Below, in pieces: positions 19,505 through 37,751 of a DNA stretch of 64,000 nucleotides. Numbering within the stretch: position 1 is the first letter of the stretch; every line of letters starts with the position of its first letter. The position numbers and the translations under genes were made by a program. The DNA comes from Eriocheir sinensis (Eukaryota; Arthropoda; Malacostraca; Decapoda; Varunidae). The notes beneath the pieces were generated by a model. The model searched no databases. It was not told the DNA's origin and was given only the letters and a program-made list of their open reading frames with translations. The stretch is from assembly GCF_024679095.1 (NCBI RefSeq), contig NW_026111619.1:185001-249000 (forward strand), read 5' to 3'.

Positions 19505-20000
19505 ACTACTGGTGGCACTCTCAAGCTCTGTGATAGGGAATCAAAAGGTGTCATGTGCTGCAGAGAGGCTTGGAGGTGTTATAACTATACTAGTGATAGG
19601 CTGGACTGCACTAATCTGACACTTTAGAAAGGTGATGGTGTAGGAATGTGGCATTCGCTGGCTCAGTGGTAGGGGATCAGAAGGTGTCATGTGCTTCAGA
19701 GAGGCTCGGATGTGTTATAACTATGCTAGTGTAATCTGGACTGCACTGATCTGACCCTGTATGTAGGTGGCACTCTCTGGCTTAGGGCTAGTGAATCAGA
19801 AGGTGTCATGTGCTGTAGAGTGTCTTGGAGGTGGTATAACCATGCTAGTGAAAGGCTGGACTGCACTGATCTGACCCTGTTGGAAGGCGAAGGTGTAGGA
19901 AGGTGACACTCTCAAGCTCTGTGCTAGGGAATCATAAGGTTTCATGTACTGCAGAGAGGCTTGGAGGTGTTATAACTATGCTAGTGTGTTGCCTTCAGCC
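19505..20000 (+). repeat. 136-bp satellite, block 1
   Basis: About four diverged copies of a unit running GGCACTCTCTGGCTCAGTGC... TGTCATGTGCTGCAGAGAGG... GTTATAACTATGCTAGTGAAAGG... CTGCACTAATCTGACCCTGT. The unit is about 136 bp and is shared with the blocks at 21.2, 25.0 and 26.6-30.7 kb. No coding role. Confidence 0.9.
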
Positions 20001-20716
<716 letters not shown>

Positions 20717-21235
20717 TCCTGGCAATAGCTATCAAAAACTTCCCTAGTCAAATTTCTATGGTGCAGAATTATACAAAAAAATGTCTCCCTTCAACCAGCG
20801 ATCGATATGTGTTCACAAAGATGAGCATGGGGGAAGGTATTGGTGTGGGGTTAAGATACCAAGGGGGTGATCATAAGCCCACACAAAAGGGGATGTTCAC
20901 GTACTACATTGTGACACCCAACAAGTGAGGTACCAGCTCAGTCAGTATGCTAGGGAACTTGTGGGGGTGAGGTCGAGACGGTGTGTGTCAATTCAACTCT
21001 TTAAGTAACCTTAACTTTGTATCAATATAACACTAACAAGCTTGGTGACTAGGAGCTGGGTTCAACGTATCAGTAGGGATGAGGTCGAGACGGTGAGTGA
21101 GGGAGACTCTCTCACACAGTCGGCTTCTTACCTCTTCCCACTGCCCGCGGGTAGCCAGAGGCTAGTGAACGCATTGATCGGTGGTTTAGTTAACATCCAA
21201 TTGGCTTGTTCCGCTGTTCAGAAAGAGTTTCGAAG
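20717..21235. other. Unclassified low-repeat segment, no gene seen
   Basis: A sub-motif GATGAGGTCGAGACGGTG or close variant recurs at about 20,969 and 21,078, hinting at an internal repeat. No convincing coding frame or element end was found; it may be a decayed LTR or DNA transposon. Confidence 0.4.
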
Positions 21236-21334
21236 CAAGGGAATCAGAATGTGTCATGTGCTGCAGAGAGACTTGGAGGTGTTTTAACTATGCTAGTGAA
21301 AGGCTGGACTGCACTAATCTGTCCCTGTAGGTAG
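21236..21334 (+). repeat. 136-bp satellite, single partial unit
   Basis: One partial unit (TGTCATGTGCTGCAGAGAGA through GTAGGTGAAGGTGTA) joins the 3' end of LINE-A1. Confidence 0.85.
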
Positions 21335-23120
21335 GTGAAGGTGTACAAAGAACAAAAATGAAGAACAAACAACAGCAGACCTGATGGTTCTTACGAGGCT
21401 GTTTGCGACAAGCTACACTAACTATCTAATCAAAGGTGGAAGATGAAGGACAGCAAAGGCGAAGGCTCCTTCCACCCCCCCATCCCTCCAGCCAAAGCTG
21501 GCAGGAAAGGAAAAAGAACCATGCAGCATGGAAAGAGGAAAGAGGAAAGAACTACCATTACTGCTACCACTAACTGGGCGATAAAAACGGACAAGGACAC
21601 CAGTATTCGAAAAAACTTAATGACAATGAGTAATATCTTAGTTAATGATTGGATTCAAAATACTTGTCTAATCTATTCTTGAAAGCCGTAACTGTTGTAC
21701 TATCAACGACATCACAGGGTAGAGAGTTCCAAACATTAACAACTCGATTGAAAAAGAAGTGTTTAGCTTCGTGTGCCGAGAATCTTTTACCACTTATTCT
21801 CAAATTTTGATTTCTTCTTGTTCTATCTGATCGATCAATTGTAAAGTAATCTTCCGCATTAATATCACTGAATCCTTTAAACATTTTAAACACTTCTATT
21901 AGATCGCCTCGCATTCTTCGTTTTGATAGGCTGAATAAATTGACTTATTTAAGCCTTTGTTCATATGACAAATTTTTCAACCTAGGAATCATCTTTGTTA
22001 CTCTTCTTTTCTATGTCTTTTCTGTAATAGTGAGACCAAAACTGTACACAGTACTCTAGACGGGGTCGAACCAACGAATTATACAGTTTTAATTACTTTT
22101 TCCGATTTATTATTAAAGACTCGTCCGATAAAGCCAAACAATTTGTTTGGAGTTTTAACTACCTCTGAACAATGCTGACCTGGCTTTAAATCGCTTGATA
22201 TAGTGATTCCAAGATCCTTTTCTTTACTTACTGCAGAAAGTTGTAGGCCATTCATTACGTACCGAACGCGATTGTTATTTGTTTCCGATGTGCAACACTT
22301 TACATTTGTCAACGTTTAATTTCATTTGCCATTGATTGGCCCAACGTGCAAGTCGATCTAGATCTGAGTGTAAAGCTTCTTCGTCGAGTGTCGCAGTTAC
22401 TTTACTAGCAAATTTTTGTATCATCAGCAAATTTTGATACTTTGCAAGTGAGCCCATCATCGATATCATTAACATAAATTAAGAAGAGCATGGGGCCAAG
22501 CACTGATCCTTGAGGTGCGCCGCTTCTGACATCGAGCCAGTTAGATGTAACATCGTTTATAACTACTCTCTGTTTCCGCTCAGAGAGCCAGTCCACAAGC
22601 CAATTGTGAATGTTACCCGAAATACCGTGCGCCAGTAGTTGGTTGAGCAATCGTTGGTGGGGGACCTTATCAAATGCCTTTTGAAAATCCAGATATATGA
22701 TATCTACTGATCTGCTTTCATCGAACACCTAAAATATATAATGAAAAAAATCAAGTAGGTTAGTTTAACACGAACGTTTAATACGGAAGCCATGTTGCGA
22801 ACTATTTATTATATTAATTTTTTCGAAGAGTTTCACCATATTGTCGCGAATGATAGTTTCCATTAACTTACAAACAATCGATGTCAGGCTAATTGGTCGA
22901 TAGTTTCCTGGATGAGACTTGTCCCTATTTTTGAAAATTGGTGTGACATTTGCTATTTTCCAATCCGACGAAACTTTTCCAGCTGTTAAAGATTTATTGA
23001 ATATGATGGAGAGCGGCATACAAATTTGATGTTTGATTTCTTTTAAGACCCTAGGGGTAGTTTTGTCTGAACCAGGAGTTTTGATTACTTTAATTTTTTT
23101 CAAGTGTGCGTAAAATGTAA
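21335..23120 (-). mobile_element. LINE-A copy 1, 5'-truncated CR1-like retrotransposon, broken ORF
   Basis: RT fragments on -: 22765-23103 (a PGSDKTTPRVLKEIK region and NYRPISLTSIVCKLME), 22405-22728 (FDKVPHQRLL, APQGSVLGPMLFLIYVNDID and FADDTK, the catalytic FADD), 22079-22475 and the C-terminal tail 21642-21914. Several frameshifts. It closely resembles copy 2 at 39,432-41,105, including the 3' untranslated part (about 21,340-21,600). Its 5' side is abutted by LINE-C2. Confidence 0.92.
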
Positions 23121-25018
23121 AAAAAAGCTCGCTAATCGCTGCTCCCAGAAATAATCAAAAGAGGTGGCCGAAAGAAAGGTCAGTTTCGGGAGGAGAGGTG
23201 TCCTGATACCCTCCTCTTGAAAGAGCTCAAGTCGTAGGCAGGAGGAAATACAGATGAAGGAAGATTGTTCCAGAGTTTACCAGCGTGAGGGATGAAACAG
23301 TGAAGATGCTGGTTAATTCTTGCAATAGGGGTTTGGACAGTAGAGGGAGAAAGTGGTGTGCAGCGGGGCCGCGGGAAAGGGGGGTGGGGAGGCATGCAGT
23401 TAGTAGGTTCAGAAGAGCAGTCAGCGTGAAAATAGCTGCAGAAGATAGGAAGAGAGGCACCATCGCGACGGAATTAAAAAGGTAGAAGACTATCAGTAGG
23501 AGGAGGAAAACTGATGAGACGAAGAGCCTTAGACTCCACTCTGTCCAGAAGAACTGTGTTAGTGGAGCCCCCCCACACTTGAGATGCCTACTCCATACGA
23601 GGGCGGACAAGGCCACTGTATACGGATAGCAACTGTGCGGGGGAGAAGAACTGGCGGAGACGATACAGAACGCCCAACCTTGAGGAAGCTGATTTAGCGA
23701 GAGAGGAGATATGAAGTTTCCAGTTGAGATTTTGAGTTAAGGATAGACTGAGGATATTTGATGTTGAAGAAAGTGACAGCTGAGTGTTGTCGAAGAATTG
23801 GGGATAGGTGTTTGGAAGATTGTTTCGAGCTGATAGGGTGAGAAATTAAGTTTTTGAGGCACTGAAGGACACAAGGTTCCTTCTATCCCAATCGGAAATG
23901 ATAGCAAGGTCTGAGGTTTAACTGTTCTGCAGCTTCCAGTCTGGAGTCGTGTATTTCCTGTTGAGATGGCCTTCTATTGAAAGAAGTCGAATAATGCAAA
24001 GTGGAGTCGTCGGCGAATGAGTGGACAGGACAGTTTGTTATGGAAAGATTATTGATGAATAACAGGAAGAGAGTGAGTGATAGAACAGAGCCTTGTGGAA
24101 CACCACTGTTGATAGGTTTAGGGGAAGAACAGTGACCGTCTACCACCGCAAAGATAGAACGGCCGGAAAGGAAACTGGATATAAAGGAGCAAAGACAGGG
24201 ATATAATCCTAAAGAGGGCAGTTTAGAAAGCAAAGACTTTTGCCAGACTCTGTCGAAAGCCTTAGATATGTCACCGAAACGGCTAAGAGAGGATGACCAG
24301 GAGTCAGTTAAGAGAGCAAGAAGATCGCCAGTATAACGCTCATTGCGGAACCCATACTGGCGATCGATCAGATAGAAGGTTAGAAGTGGAAAGGTGCTTT
24401 CGAATAATCCGGTTAAGGATTGATTCAAAAGGTTTAGATAGACAGGAAAGTGAAGTAATAGGGCGGTAGTTTGAGGGATTGGAACGGTCACCCTTCTTAG
24501 GCACAGGCTGTTCAAAGGAAAACTTCAAGCAAGAAGGAAAGATAGATGTTGACAGGCAGAGGCGAAAGAGTTTGACCAGGCAGGGTGTCATCACGGAGGC
24601 AAAGTTTTTAAGGACAATAGAAGGCATTCCATCAGGCAAATTAGACTGCTGAGAGTTAAGGCCAGAGGGGGCATAGAAAACATCGTTATGAAAAATCTTA
24701 ATAATAGGTATAAAGGAGTCAGAGGGGGTATGAGTAGGAGGAATATGCCCAGAATCGTCTAGGGTGGAGTTCTTACAGAATGTGTGAGCAAAGAGTTCAG
24801 CCTTAGAGATAGATAAGACGGCAGTGCTCCCGTCAGGGTTACGGAGAGGAGGGAAAGAGGAAGAAGTGAAATTGGTGATATTGTTGCTAGGTACCAGAAG
24901 TCAAGGGATGAATTAGGGAAAGCAAGGTGTTGACATTTCTATTGATAACAGAGGTTTTGGTAAGTCGGAGAATAGATTTGGCACGATACCGTGCTGAAAT
25001 GTAAAGTTCATGGTTAGT
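23121..25018 (-). mobile_element. LINE-C copy 2, 5'-truncated
   Basis: Same family as 42,955-45,735. RT pieces: 24340-24639 (FASVMTPCLVKLFRLCL...NYRPITSLSCLSK) and 23883-24515 (DISKAFDRVWQKSLLSKL, GVPQGSVLSLTLF, SFADDSTLHY). C-terminal pieces are at 23180-23616. The 3' end is at the A-run of eight at 23,121. Endonuclease is absent. Broken by several frameshifts. Confidence 0.9.
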
Positions 25019-25591
25019 GAAAGTTAGTTAGTGAAAGGCTGCAATACACTAGTCTGACGCTGGAGGAAGGTGAAGGTGTAGAGAGGTGGCACTCTCAACC
25101 TCAGTGCTAGGAAATTAGTTGACATGTGCTGCAGAGAGGCTTGGAGGTGTTGTAAATATGCTAGTGAAAGGCTGGACTAAACTAATCTGACCGTGAAGGA
25201 AGATGGTGTAGGAAGGTGGCACTCTTTGGATCAGTGCTACGGAATCAGAAGGTGTAATGTGCTTTAGAGAGGCGTGGAGGTGTTATAGTTATGCTAGTGA
25301 AAGGCTGGACTGCACTAATCTGTCGCTGTAGGAGGTGAACGTGTAGGAAGGTGGCACTCTCTGGCTCAGTTCAAGGGAATTAGGTGTCATGTGCTTCAGA
25401 GAGGCTTGGAGGTGTTTTAACTATGCTAGTGAAAGGCTGGACTGCACTATTCTGACGTTGTAGAAAGATAAACGTATAGGAAGGTGGCACTCTCTGGCTC
25501 AGTGCTAGGGAATCAGACGGTGTCATGTGCTGTAGAGAGGCTTGGAGGCTGACCTTGTAGGAAGATGAATGTGTAGGAAGGTGACACTCTC
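25019..25591 (+). repeat. 136-bp satellite, block 2
   Basis: About four units in the + orientation. The block stops abruptly within a unit (after GACACTCTCTG) at the inserted foldback element. Confidence 0.92.
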
Positions 25592-26579
25592 TGTAACGAC
25601 TTAAAAGCTAACTTTTCGGATGTCTCATTCAATATAATAACGATAATAACAGCTGACTGATCGCCCCCGCGCACTAATGATCGTGTCTGAAGTGCTGTGC
25701 CAATAAAAATACGGACAAACAGCTGTTCCAGGGGGGAGGCGCCAATTAAAAACAAGCAATGTAGCATTAAAGGTGATTATAGTATGCTTATTAGTAATGC
25801 ATTTTACGTCATTATTTTCATAGCTCATGCACATAGGCATACTTAATATAAGCACGTAAAACATATATTCTACAGTAACTTCATACAGGTAGGAATAAGT
25901 AATAACTTTCGTATCTGTGGATTGGAAGGACGGGTGCCTCGTCTGCCGCGCTTACCGTCACCCGCTGTTCCGCGAGCGTACACACCCGTCCCTCCAAGCC
26001 AAGGATACAAAACTTATTCCTTAATACAATGATTCCTACCTGTATGAAGTTACTGTAGAAGATATTTTTTGTATGTGATTATATTTAGTATGCCTATGTG
26101 AATGAGCTATGTAAGAAATAATGACGGAAAGTGTGCATTACTTAATAGGTAGCCTACTATAATCGCCTTCAATGCTACATTGCTTGTTTTGAAGGGCCGC
26201 CCGTTATCCCTTCAAAACTGGCATACTTATTATTGTACCTTGTTTCTTAGGTGATGTCATTGATTGTTAAAGTAGAGTGCCGCCATTCAACTAAATTACG
26301 AATATTTTTTTTAATCATAAAACTAGTTAGATTATCTTAATCATATATATTTGGTACGTGTCTTTGATACAACGCATAACGTCATGAACAGCCAATCAGG
26401 TGAAGGGGGGGGCGGAGCTTAGCCAGAATTGGGGAGGGGCTTCTCGGCGTAAATAATTATTATTGGCAAAGTAATTTGAACAGATTATAGCAGTAAAGTT
26501 AAAAGCTACTGCTAAAAGGAAAAGAGCTTCTAGCAGCACTTCTAAGAGTACTGCTAGGAGTATTTATTGATACCGCCCC
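25592..26579. mobile_element. Inserted non-coding element with long imperfect inverted repeat (foldback-like)
   Basis: About 990 bp interrupts a satellite unit. Two arms of about 200 bp, roughly 25,735-25,935 and 25,980-26,205, are inverted copies: left ACAAGCAATGTAGCATT pairs with right AATGCTACATTGCTTGT, and left ACTTCATACAGGTAGGAAT pairs with right ATTCCTACCTGTATGAAGT. A GC-rich loop of about 45 bp lies between. The right third (26,206-26,579) is unpaired. No coding frame. It may be a non-autonomous DNA transposon; terminal repeats at the outer ends were not seen. Confidence 0.7.
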
Positions 26580-29500
26580 AGGTGTCATGTACTGCAGAGA
26601 TGCTTGGAGGTGTTATAACCATACTAGTGAAAGGCTGGACAACACTAATCTGACCCTGTAGGAAGGTGAAGGTGTAGGAAGGTGGCACTCTCTGGCTCAG
26701 TGCTAAGGAATCAGAATGTGTCATGTGCTGCAGAGAGGCTTGAAGGTGTTTTAACTATGCTAGTGAAAGGTTGGACTGCACTAACTTCACCCTGTAGAAG
26801 AGTGAATGCGTAGGAAGGTGGCACTCTCTGACTTAGTGTAAGGGAGTCAGGTACCATGTGCTGCAGAGAGGCTTGTAGGTGTTATAACTATGCTGGTGAA
26901 AGGCTGGACAGCACTAATCTGACGATGTAGGAAAGTGAAAGTGTAGGAAGTTGGCACTCTCTGGCACAGGGCTAGGGAATTTAAAGGTGTTATGTGGTGA
27001 AGAGAGGATTCAAGGTGTTATAACTATGCTAATGAAAAGCTGTACTGAACTATTCTGACATAGTAGGAAGGTGGCACTCTCTGACTCAGTGCTATGGAAA
27101 CAGAGGGTGTCATGTGCTGCAGAGAGGCATGGTGGTGTTATAACTATCCTAGTGAAAGGCTGGACTGCACTAATCTGACCCTGTAGGAAGGTGAAGGTGT
27201 AGGAAGGTGGCACTCTCAAGCTCTGTTCTAGGGCATCATAAAGTGTCATGTGCTGCAGAGTTGCTTGGAGGTGTTATTATGCTAGTGAAAATCTACACTG
27301 CACAAATCTGACCCTGTAGAAAGGTGCCACTCTGAAGATCAGTGCTAAGGAATCAGAAGGTGTCATGTGCTGCAGAGAAGCTCGGAGGTTTTATAACTAT
27401 GCTAGTGAAAGGCTGGACTACACTAACCTGACCCTGTAAGAGGGTGCTGGTGAAGGAAGGTGGCACTCTCTGACTTAGTGCTAATGAATCGGTTGCCATG
27501 TGCTGCAAAGAGGCTTTAAGGTGTCATAACTATGTTAGTGATAGGCTTCACTGCACTAATCTGACCCTGTTGGAGGGTGATGGTGTAGAACAGTGGCACT
27601 CTCTTGCTCAGTGTTAAGGAATCAGTTGTCATGTACTGCAGAGAGGCGTGGAGGTGTTATAACTATGCTAGTGAAAGGCTGGTCTTCACTAATGTGACCC
27701 TGTAGGAAGGTGCAACTGTAGGAAGGAGGCACTTTCTAACTCATTGCTAAGGAATTAAAATGTGTCATGTGCTGCAGAGTGGTTTGAAGGTGCTCTAACT
27801 ATGCTAGTGAAAGGCTAGACTGCACTAATTTGACCATGTAAGACGGTGAATGCGTAGAAAGGTGGCACTCTCTGGCCCAGTCCTAGGGAATCAGGTTGCA
27901 TGTGCTGCACAGAGGCTTGGAGGTGTTAGCACTATGGTAGTGAAAGACTGGACTGCACTACTCTGTCCATGTAGGAAAGTGAAGGTGTAGGAATGTGGCA
28001 CTCTCAAGCGCAGTGCTAGGGAATCAGAAGGTGTCATGTACTACAGAGACACTTTGAGGTGTTATAACTATGCTAGTAAAAAACTGGACTGCACTAATCT
28101 AATCCCTGTAGGAAGGTGAAGGTGTAGGAATGTGGTACTCTCTGGCTCAGTGCTAGGGAATCAGAAGGTGTCATGTACTACAGAGGCACTTTGAGGTGTT
28201 ATAACTATGCTAGTAAAAAACTGGACAGCACTAATCTGACCATCTAGGAAGGTGAAGGTGAAGGAAGGTGGCACTCTCTGGCTCAGTGCTAGGGAATCAG
28301 AAGGTGTCATGTGCTGCAGAGAAGCTTGGATATGATATTACTGTGCTAGTAAAAGGCTGGACTGCACTAAACTGATCCTGTAAGAGGGTGAAGGTGAAGG
28401 GAGGTGGCACTCTCTGGGTCAGTACTAAGGAATCAGGTGTCATGTGCTGCAGAGAGGCTTGGAGGTGTTAGTATTATGCTAGTGAAAGGCCGGACTGCAC
28501 TAATCTGACCCTGTAGGAAAGTGAAAGTGTAGGAAGGTGGCACTCCCAGGCTCTGTGTTAGGGAATCAAAAGGTGGCATCTGCTGCAGAGAAGCTTGGAG
28601 GTGTTATAACTATGCTAGTGAAAGGCTGGACTGCACTAATCTGACCCTGTAGGAAGGTGAAGGTGTAGAAAGGTGGAACACTCTGGCTCAGTGTTAGGGA
28701 ATCAGAAGGTTTCATTTGCAGCGGAGACGCTTGGAGGTGTTATAACCCCACTAGTGTAAGGCTGGACTGCACTTATCTGACCCTGTAGCAAGATCCACCT
28801 GTAGGAAGGAAGATCTCTCGCTCAATGCTAGGGAATCAAAAGATGTCATGTGCTGCAGATAGGCTTGAAGGTAGTATGATATTATAAGGCTCGACTGCAC
28901 TAATCTGTCCCTGTAGGAAGATGCAACTGTAGGAAGGAGGCACTCTCTGGCTCTATGCAAAGGAGTTAGAAGGTGTCATGTCCTGCAGAGTTGTTTGAAG
29001 GTGTTATAACTATGATAGTGAAAGGCTGGACTGCACTAATCTGTCCCTGTAGGAAGGTGAAGGTGTAGGAAGGTGGCACTCTCAAGCTCTGTGCTAGGGA
29101 ATCAGAAGGTGTCATGTGCTGTAGAGAAGCTTGGAGGTGTTTTAACTATGCTAGTGAAATGCTGGACTGCACTAATCTGACCCTGTAGGAAGGTGGAGGT
29201 GTAGGATGGTGGCTCTCTCTGACTCAGTGCTAAGGAATTAGGTGTCATGGGCTGCAGAGAGGCTTTGAGGTGTTATAACTATGCTAATGAAAGGCTGGAC
29301 TGCACAAATCTGACCCTGTAGGAAGGTGCCACTCTCAAGGTCAGTGCTAAGGAATTAGAAGGTGTCATTTGGTGAAGAGAGGCTTGGAGTTTTTTTTTTT
29401 TTTTTTTTTTTTTTTTACAGCAAAGGAGACAGCTCAAGGGCAAAAAAAATTAAAAATTAAAAAAAAAAAACCCGCTACTGTTTCAAAAGAATCCAAAGAG

Positions 29501-30725
29501 GTGGCCCAAAAGATAGGTCAGTTTCGGGAGGAGGTGTCTGATACCCTCCTCTTGAAAGAGTTCAAGTCGTAGGCAGGAGGAAATACAGATGAAGGAAGAT
29601 TGTTCCAGAGTTTACCAGCGTGAGGGATGAAAGAGTGAAGATGCTGGTTAACTCTTGCATAAGGGGTTTGGACAGTATAGGGATGAGCATGAGTAGAAAG
29701 TCGAGTGCAGCGGGGCTATTGGGAGGGGAGGCATACAGTTAGCAAGTTCAGAAGAGCAGTCAGCGTGGAAATATCGATAGAAGATAGAAAGAGAGGCAAC
29801 ATTGCGGCGGAATTTAAGAGGTAGAAGACTATCAGTATGAGGAGGAGAGCTGATGAGACGAAGCCTTGCCTCCACTCTGTCCAGAAGAGCTGTGTGAGTG
29901 CGACTTCCCACCTGAGTTATGCATACTCCATGAGGGCGGACAAGGCCCTGTATATGGACAGCAACTGTGCAGGGGAGAAAGAACTGGCGGAGGTGTACAG
30001 AACGCCCAGCCTCGAGGAAGCTGATTTAGTAAGAGATGAGATATGAAGTTTCCAGTTGAGATTTTGAGTTAAGGATAGACCGAGGATGTTTAGTGTTGAG
30101 GAAGGTGATAGCTGGGTGTTGTAACTGGGTGTTATAACTATGCTAGTGAAAGGCTGGACTGGACTAATCTGACCCTGTAGTAAGGTGTAACTATAGGAAG
30201 GAGGCACTTTCTAATTCAGTTGTCAGGAATTAAAAGGTGTCATGTGCTGCAGAGTGGCTTAAAGGTGTTATAACTATGCTAGTGAAAGCCTGGATTATAC
30301 TAATCTGACCCTGATAAAAGGTGAAACAGTAAGAACGTGGCACTCTCAAGCTCTGTGCTAGGGAATCAGAAGGTTGCATGTGCTGCAGAGGGGCTTGGAG
30401 GTCTTATAACTATGCTACTGAAATGTTGGACTGCAGTAATCTGACCCAGTAGGAAAGTGAAGGTGTAGGAAGGTGGCACTCACTGGCTCCGTGCTACGGA
30501 ATCAAAAGGTGTCATCTGCTGCAGAGAGGCTTGGAGGTGTTATAACTATGCTAGTGAAAAGCTGGACTGCACTGCCTCTGACCCTCTATCAAGATCCAGC
30601 AGTAGGAAGGAGGCACTCTCTGGCTCAATGCTAGGGAATCAAAAGGAGTTGTATGTGTGTAGCAGAGAGGCTTGAAGGTAATATGATATTATAAGGCTGG
30701 ACTGCACTAATCTGACCCTGTAGGA
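26580..30725 (+). repeat. 136-bp satellite, main block (interrupted by LINE-C3)
   Basis: Roughly 25 diverged units in direct orientation, many with indels of a few bases and some shortened to about 100 bp. The conserved core is TATGCTAGTGAAAGGCTGGA. LINE-C3 interrupts at 29,388-30,125. No open frame is conserved between units, so this is not a gene array. Confidence 0.92.
29388..30125 (-). mobile_element. LINE-C copy 3, 3' fragment inserted in satellite
   Basis: T-run at 29,390-29,415 (A-tail on -), then the family 3' end complementary to ACAGCAAAGGAGACAGCTCA, then the C-terminal ORF2 piece seen at 29648-29911 and 29917-30207 (HISSLTKSASSRLGVLYTSA). Satellite resumes at about 30,126. Confidence 0.9.
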
Positions 30726-30744
30726 AGGTGGAGTCAGGGTGCAG

Positions 30745-31360
<616 letters not shown>

Positions 31361-31389
31361 TTCTTTTTTTTTCTACGTCGTGGCCTATT

Positions 31390-31535
31390 GAGCTGGTAGG
31401 CTTCTTCCAGTGGATCCTGATGGTCGGCTCAAGGCTTTTTCCCGTTGGATCCTGATGGTCGGAGCAAGGCTTTTTCCAGTGGATCTGACGGTCGGCCCAA
31501 GGCTTCTTCCAGTGGGTCCTGGTGGTCGGCCCAGC
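31390..31535 (+). repeat. 36-bp tandem repeat, about four copies
   Basis: Repeated GGCTTCTTCCAGTGGATCCT followed by GATGGTCGGC with a few substitutions per copy. No function recognised. Confidence 0.85.
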
Positions 31536-36256
<4,721 letters not shown>

Positions 36257-36614
36257 CCAAGATGAAGCCTATTGGCTCACTACGAGGCCGCCCTCTCCAG
36301 TACTGTGATCTGTTCGACAGTCACTTGGTGCCTCCAGTGTAGATCAAGCCAAGATGAAGCCTATTGGCTCACTACGAGGCCGCCCTCTCCAGTACTGTGA
36401 TCTGTTCGACAGTCACTTGGTGCCTCCAGTGTAGATCAAGCCAAGATGAAGCCTATTGGCTCATTACGAGGCCGCCCTCTCCAGTACTGTGATCTGTTCG
36501 ACAGTCACTTGGTGCCTCCAGTGTAGATCAAGCCAAGATGAAGCCTATTGGCTCATTACGAGGCCGCCCTCTCCAGTACTGTGATCTGTTCGACAGTCAC
36601 TTGGTGCCTCCAGA
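36257..36614 (+). repeat. 92-bp tandem repeat, four nearly identical copies
   Basis: Unit starts at GATGAAGCCTATTGGCTCA: 36261, 36353, 36445 and 36537, exactly 92 bp apart. Copies differ by about one base (CTCACTACG versus CTCATTACG). The last unit runs into LINE-G. Confidence 0.96.
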
Positions 36615-36935
36615 GCAGATCAGAGCACTTTGGTGCGCACGTTCTGTTTACGCTTGATTCGCGAAGTAGCGGTAGATGCGATTTTTCAAAGAAGTTGATG
36701 GTTTCTGAATTTAAGACCTCAGCAGGGAGGTTGTTCCATTGACGCATGATTTGGTTTGAAAAGAAATGCCTAGCAATGTCTGTATTGCCTCGCTTCACTT
36801 GACTGGATAAACCGTTGTTTCTAGTTCATGGGATGGTTTGTAACAAAAAAAATGGAGTGGTCGACGTTACTGAAGTTCTTCAAATACTTGAAGATTCATA
36901 TTCTCGCGTAAGCGTCTCTTTTCCAGTGAAATTCG
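36600..36935 (-). mobile_element. LINE-G fragment, RT C-terminal tail
   Basis: The - strand encodes KRGNTDIARHFFSNQIMRQW with WNNLPAEVLNSETINFFEKS, the terminal segment of CR1-like ORF2 proteins (36556-36798), continuing in another frame to about 36,930. A short remnant. Confidence 0.8.
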
Positions 36936-37252
36936 TTTATTCGGTGGAGGAGGAGGAGGAGTAGGAGGAGGAGGAGGAGGAGGAAAATGCGGGGGTGAGG
37001 GATACCCAAGAAAGACATTTGAATAGTGAAATATCAGCATTCAAATGTACGTTGTGAGGGAGAGATTTTGCGACAGAGAGAAAAAGCCGCCCCGACACAC
37101 CCCGCGGCTCGAGGCTTTACTCGGCGTGTTTCGAGGTGTCTTAGAAGCTTTGAAGAACTTGCCTTAAAGATTCTCCGGCAGTTGAAATATTCGTCTAGAC
37201 CTTTTTTGTGTGATTAGGCTTTATATGGTAGTGGCGCTGCTGGTAGAAGAAA

Positions 37253-37296
<44 letters not shown>

Positions 37297-37556
37297 ATAT
37301 TAGTAGTAGTAGTAGTTGTAGTAGAAGTAGTAGTAGCAATATCATCCCCGTTATAATTTTTTTAATTATATTAATTAATGTTCCTTTTCTTTCAAAATAT
37401 TATATTATTCCCCTTTCCCTCTCTTCCTTTGCATCTGCTTGGCTTTTGTGTCTCCTTTTTCTTCTTCCTACAGCTGTTTTTTTCTTTCACTTTGATCAAT
37501 ACTTATTTTCCTTTTCAAGTCTTTCTGCTTTTTGTGTGCTCGCCCGCACACCCGAA

Positions 37557-37610
<54 letters not shown>

Positions 37611-37667
37611 CGGTTGAACTGATGGTTACTGGTAAGTCATAGTTAAACGTTACATCGATGTCATTTT
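36936..37667. repeat. GGA, AGT and AG microsatellites with short unique spacers
   Basis: GGA run about 36,943-36,985; AGT triplets about 37,248-37,335; AG dinucleotides 37,559-37,607. Intervening sequence has no recognised gene. Confidence 0.9.
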
Positions 37668-37751
37668 CTTTTTTACAGCAAAGGAGGCAGCTCAAGGGCA
37701 AAAAAAGTAATAATGAGACAAAAAATCCCGCTAAACACCCCCTGATGAGTG
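37668..37751 (-). mobile_element. LINE-C 3'-end stub
   Basis: Complement of the LINE-C terminus (TTTACAGCAAAGGAGGCAGC on +) followed by about 40 bp. The stub adjoins the 3' end of LINE-B2. Confidence 0.75.

Noticed and set aside
26580..30725. CRISPR-like regular repeats
   Set aside because: Whole units repeat without unique spacers, in a eukaryotic repeat field; ordinary satellite.
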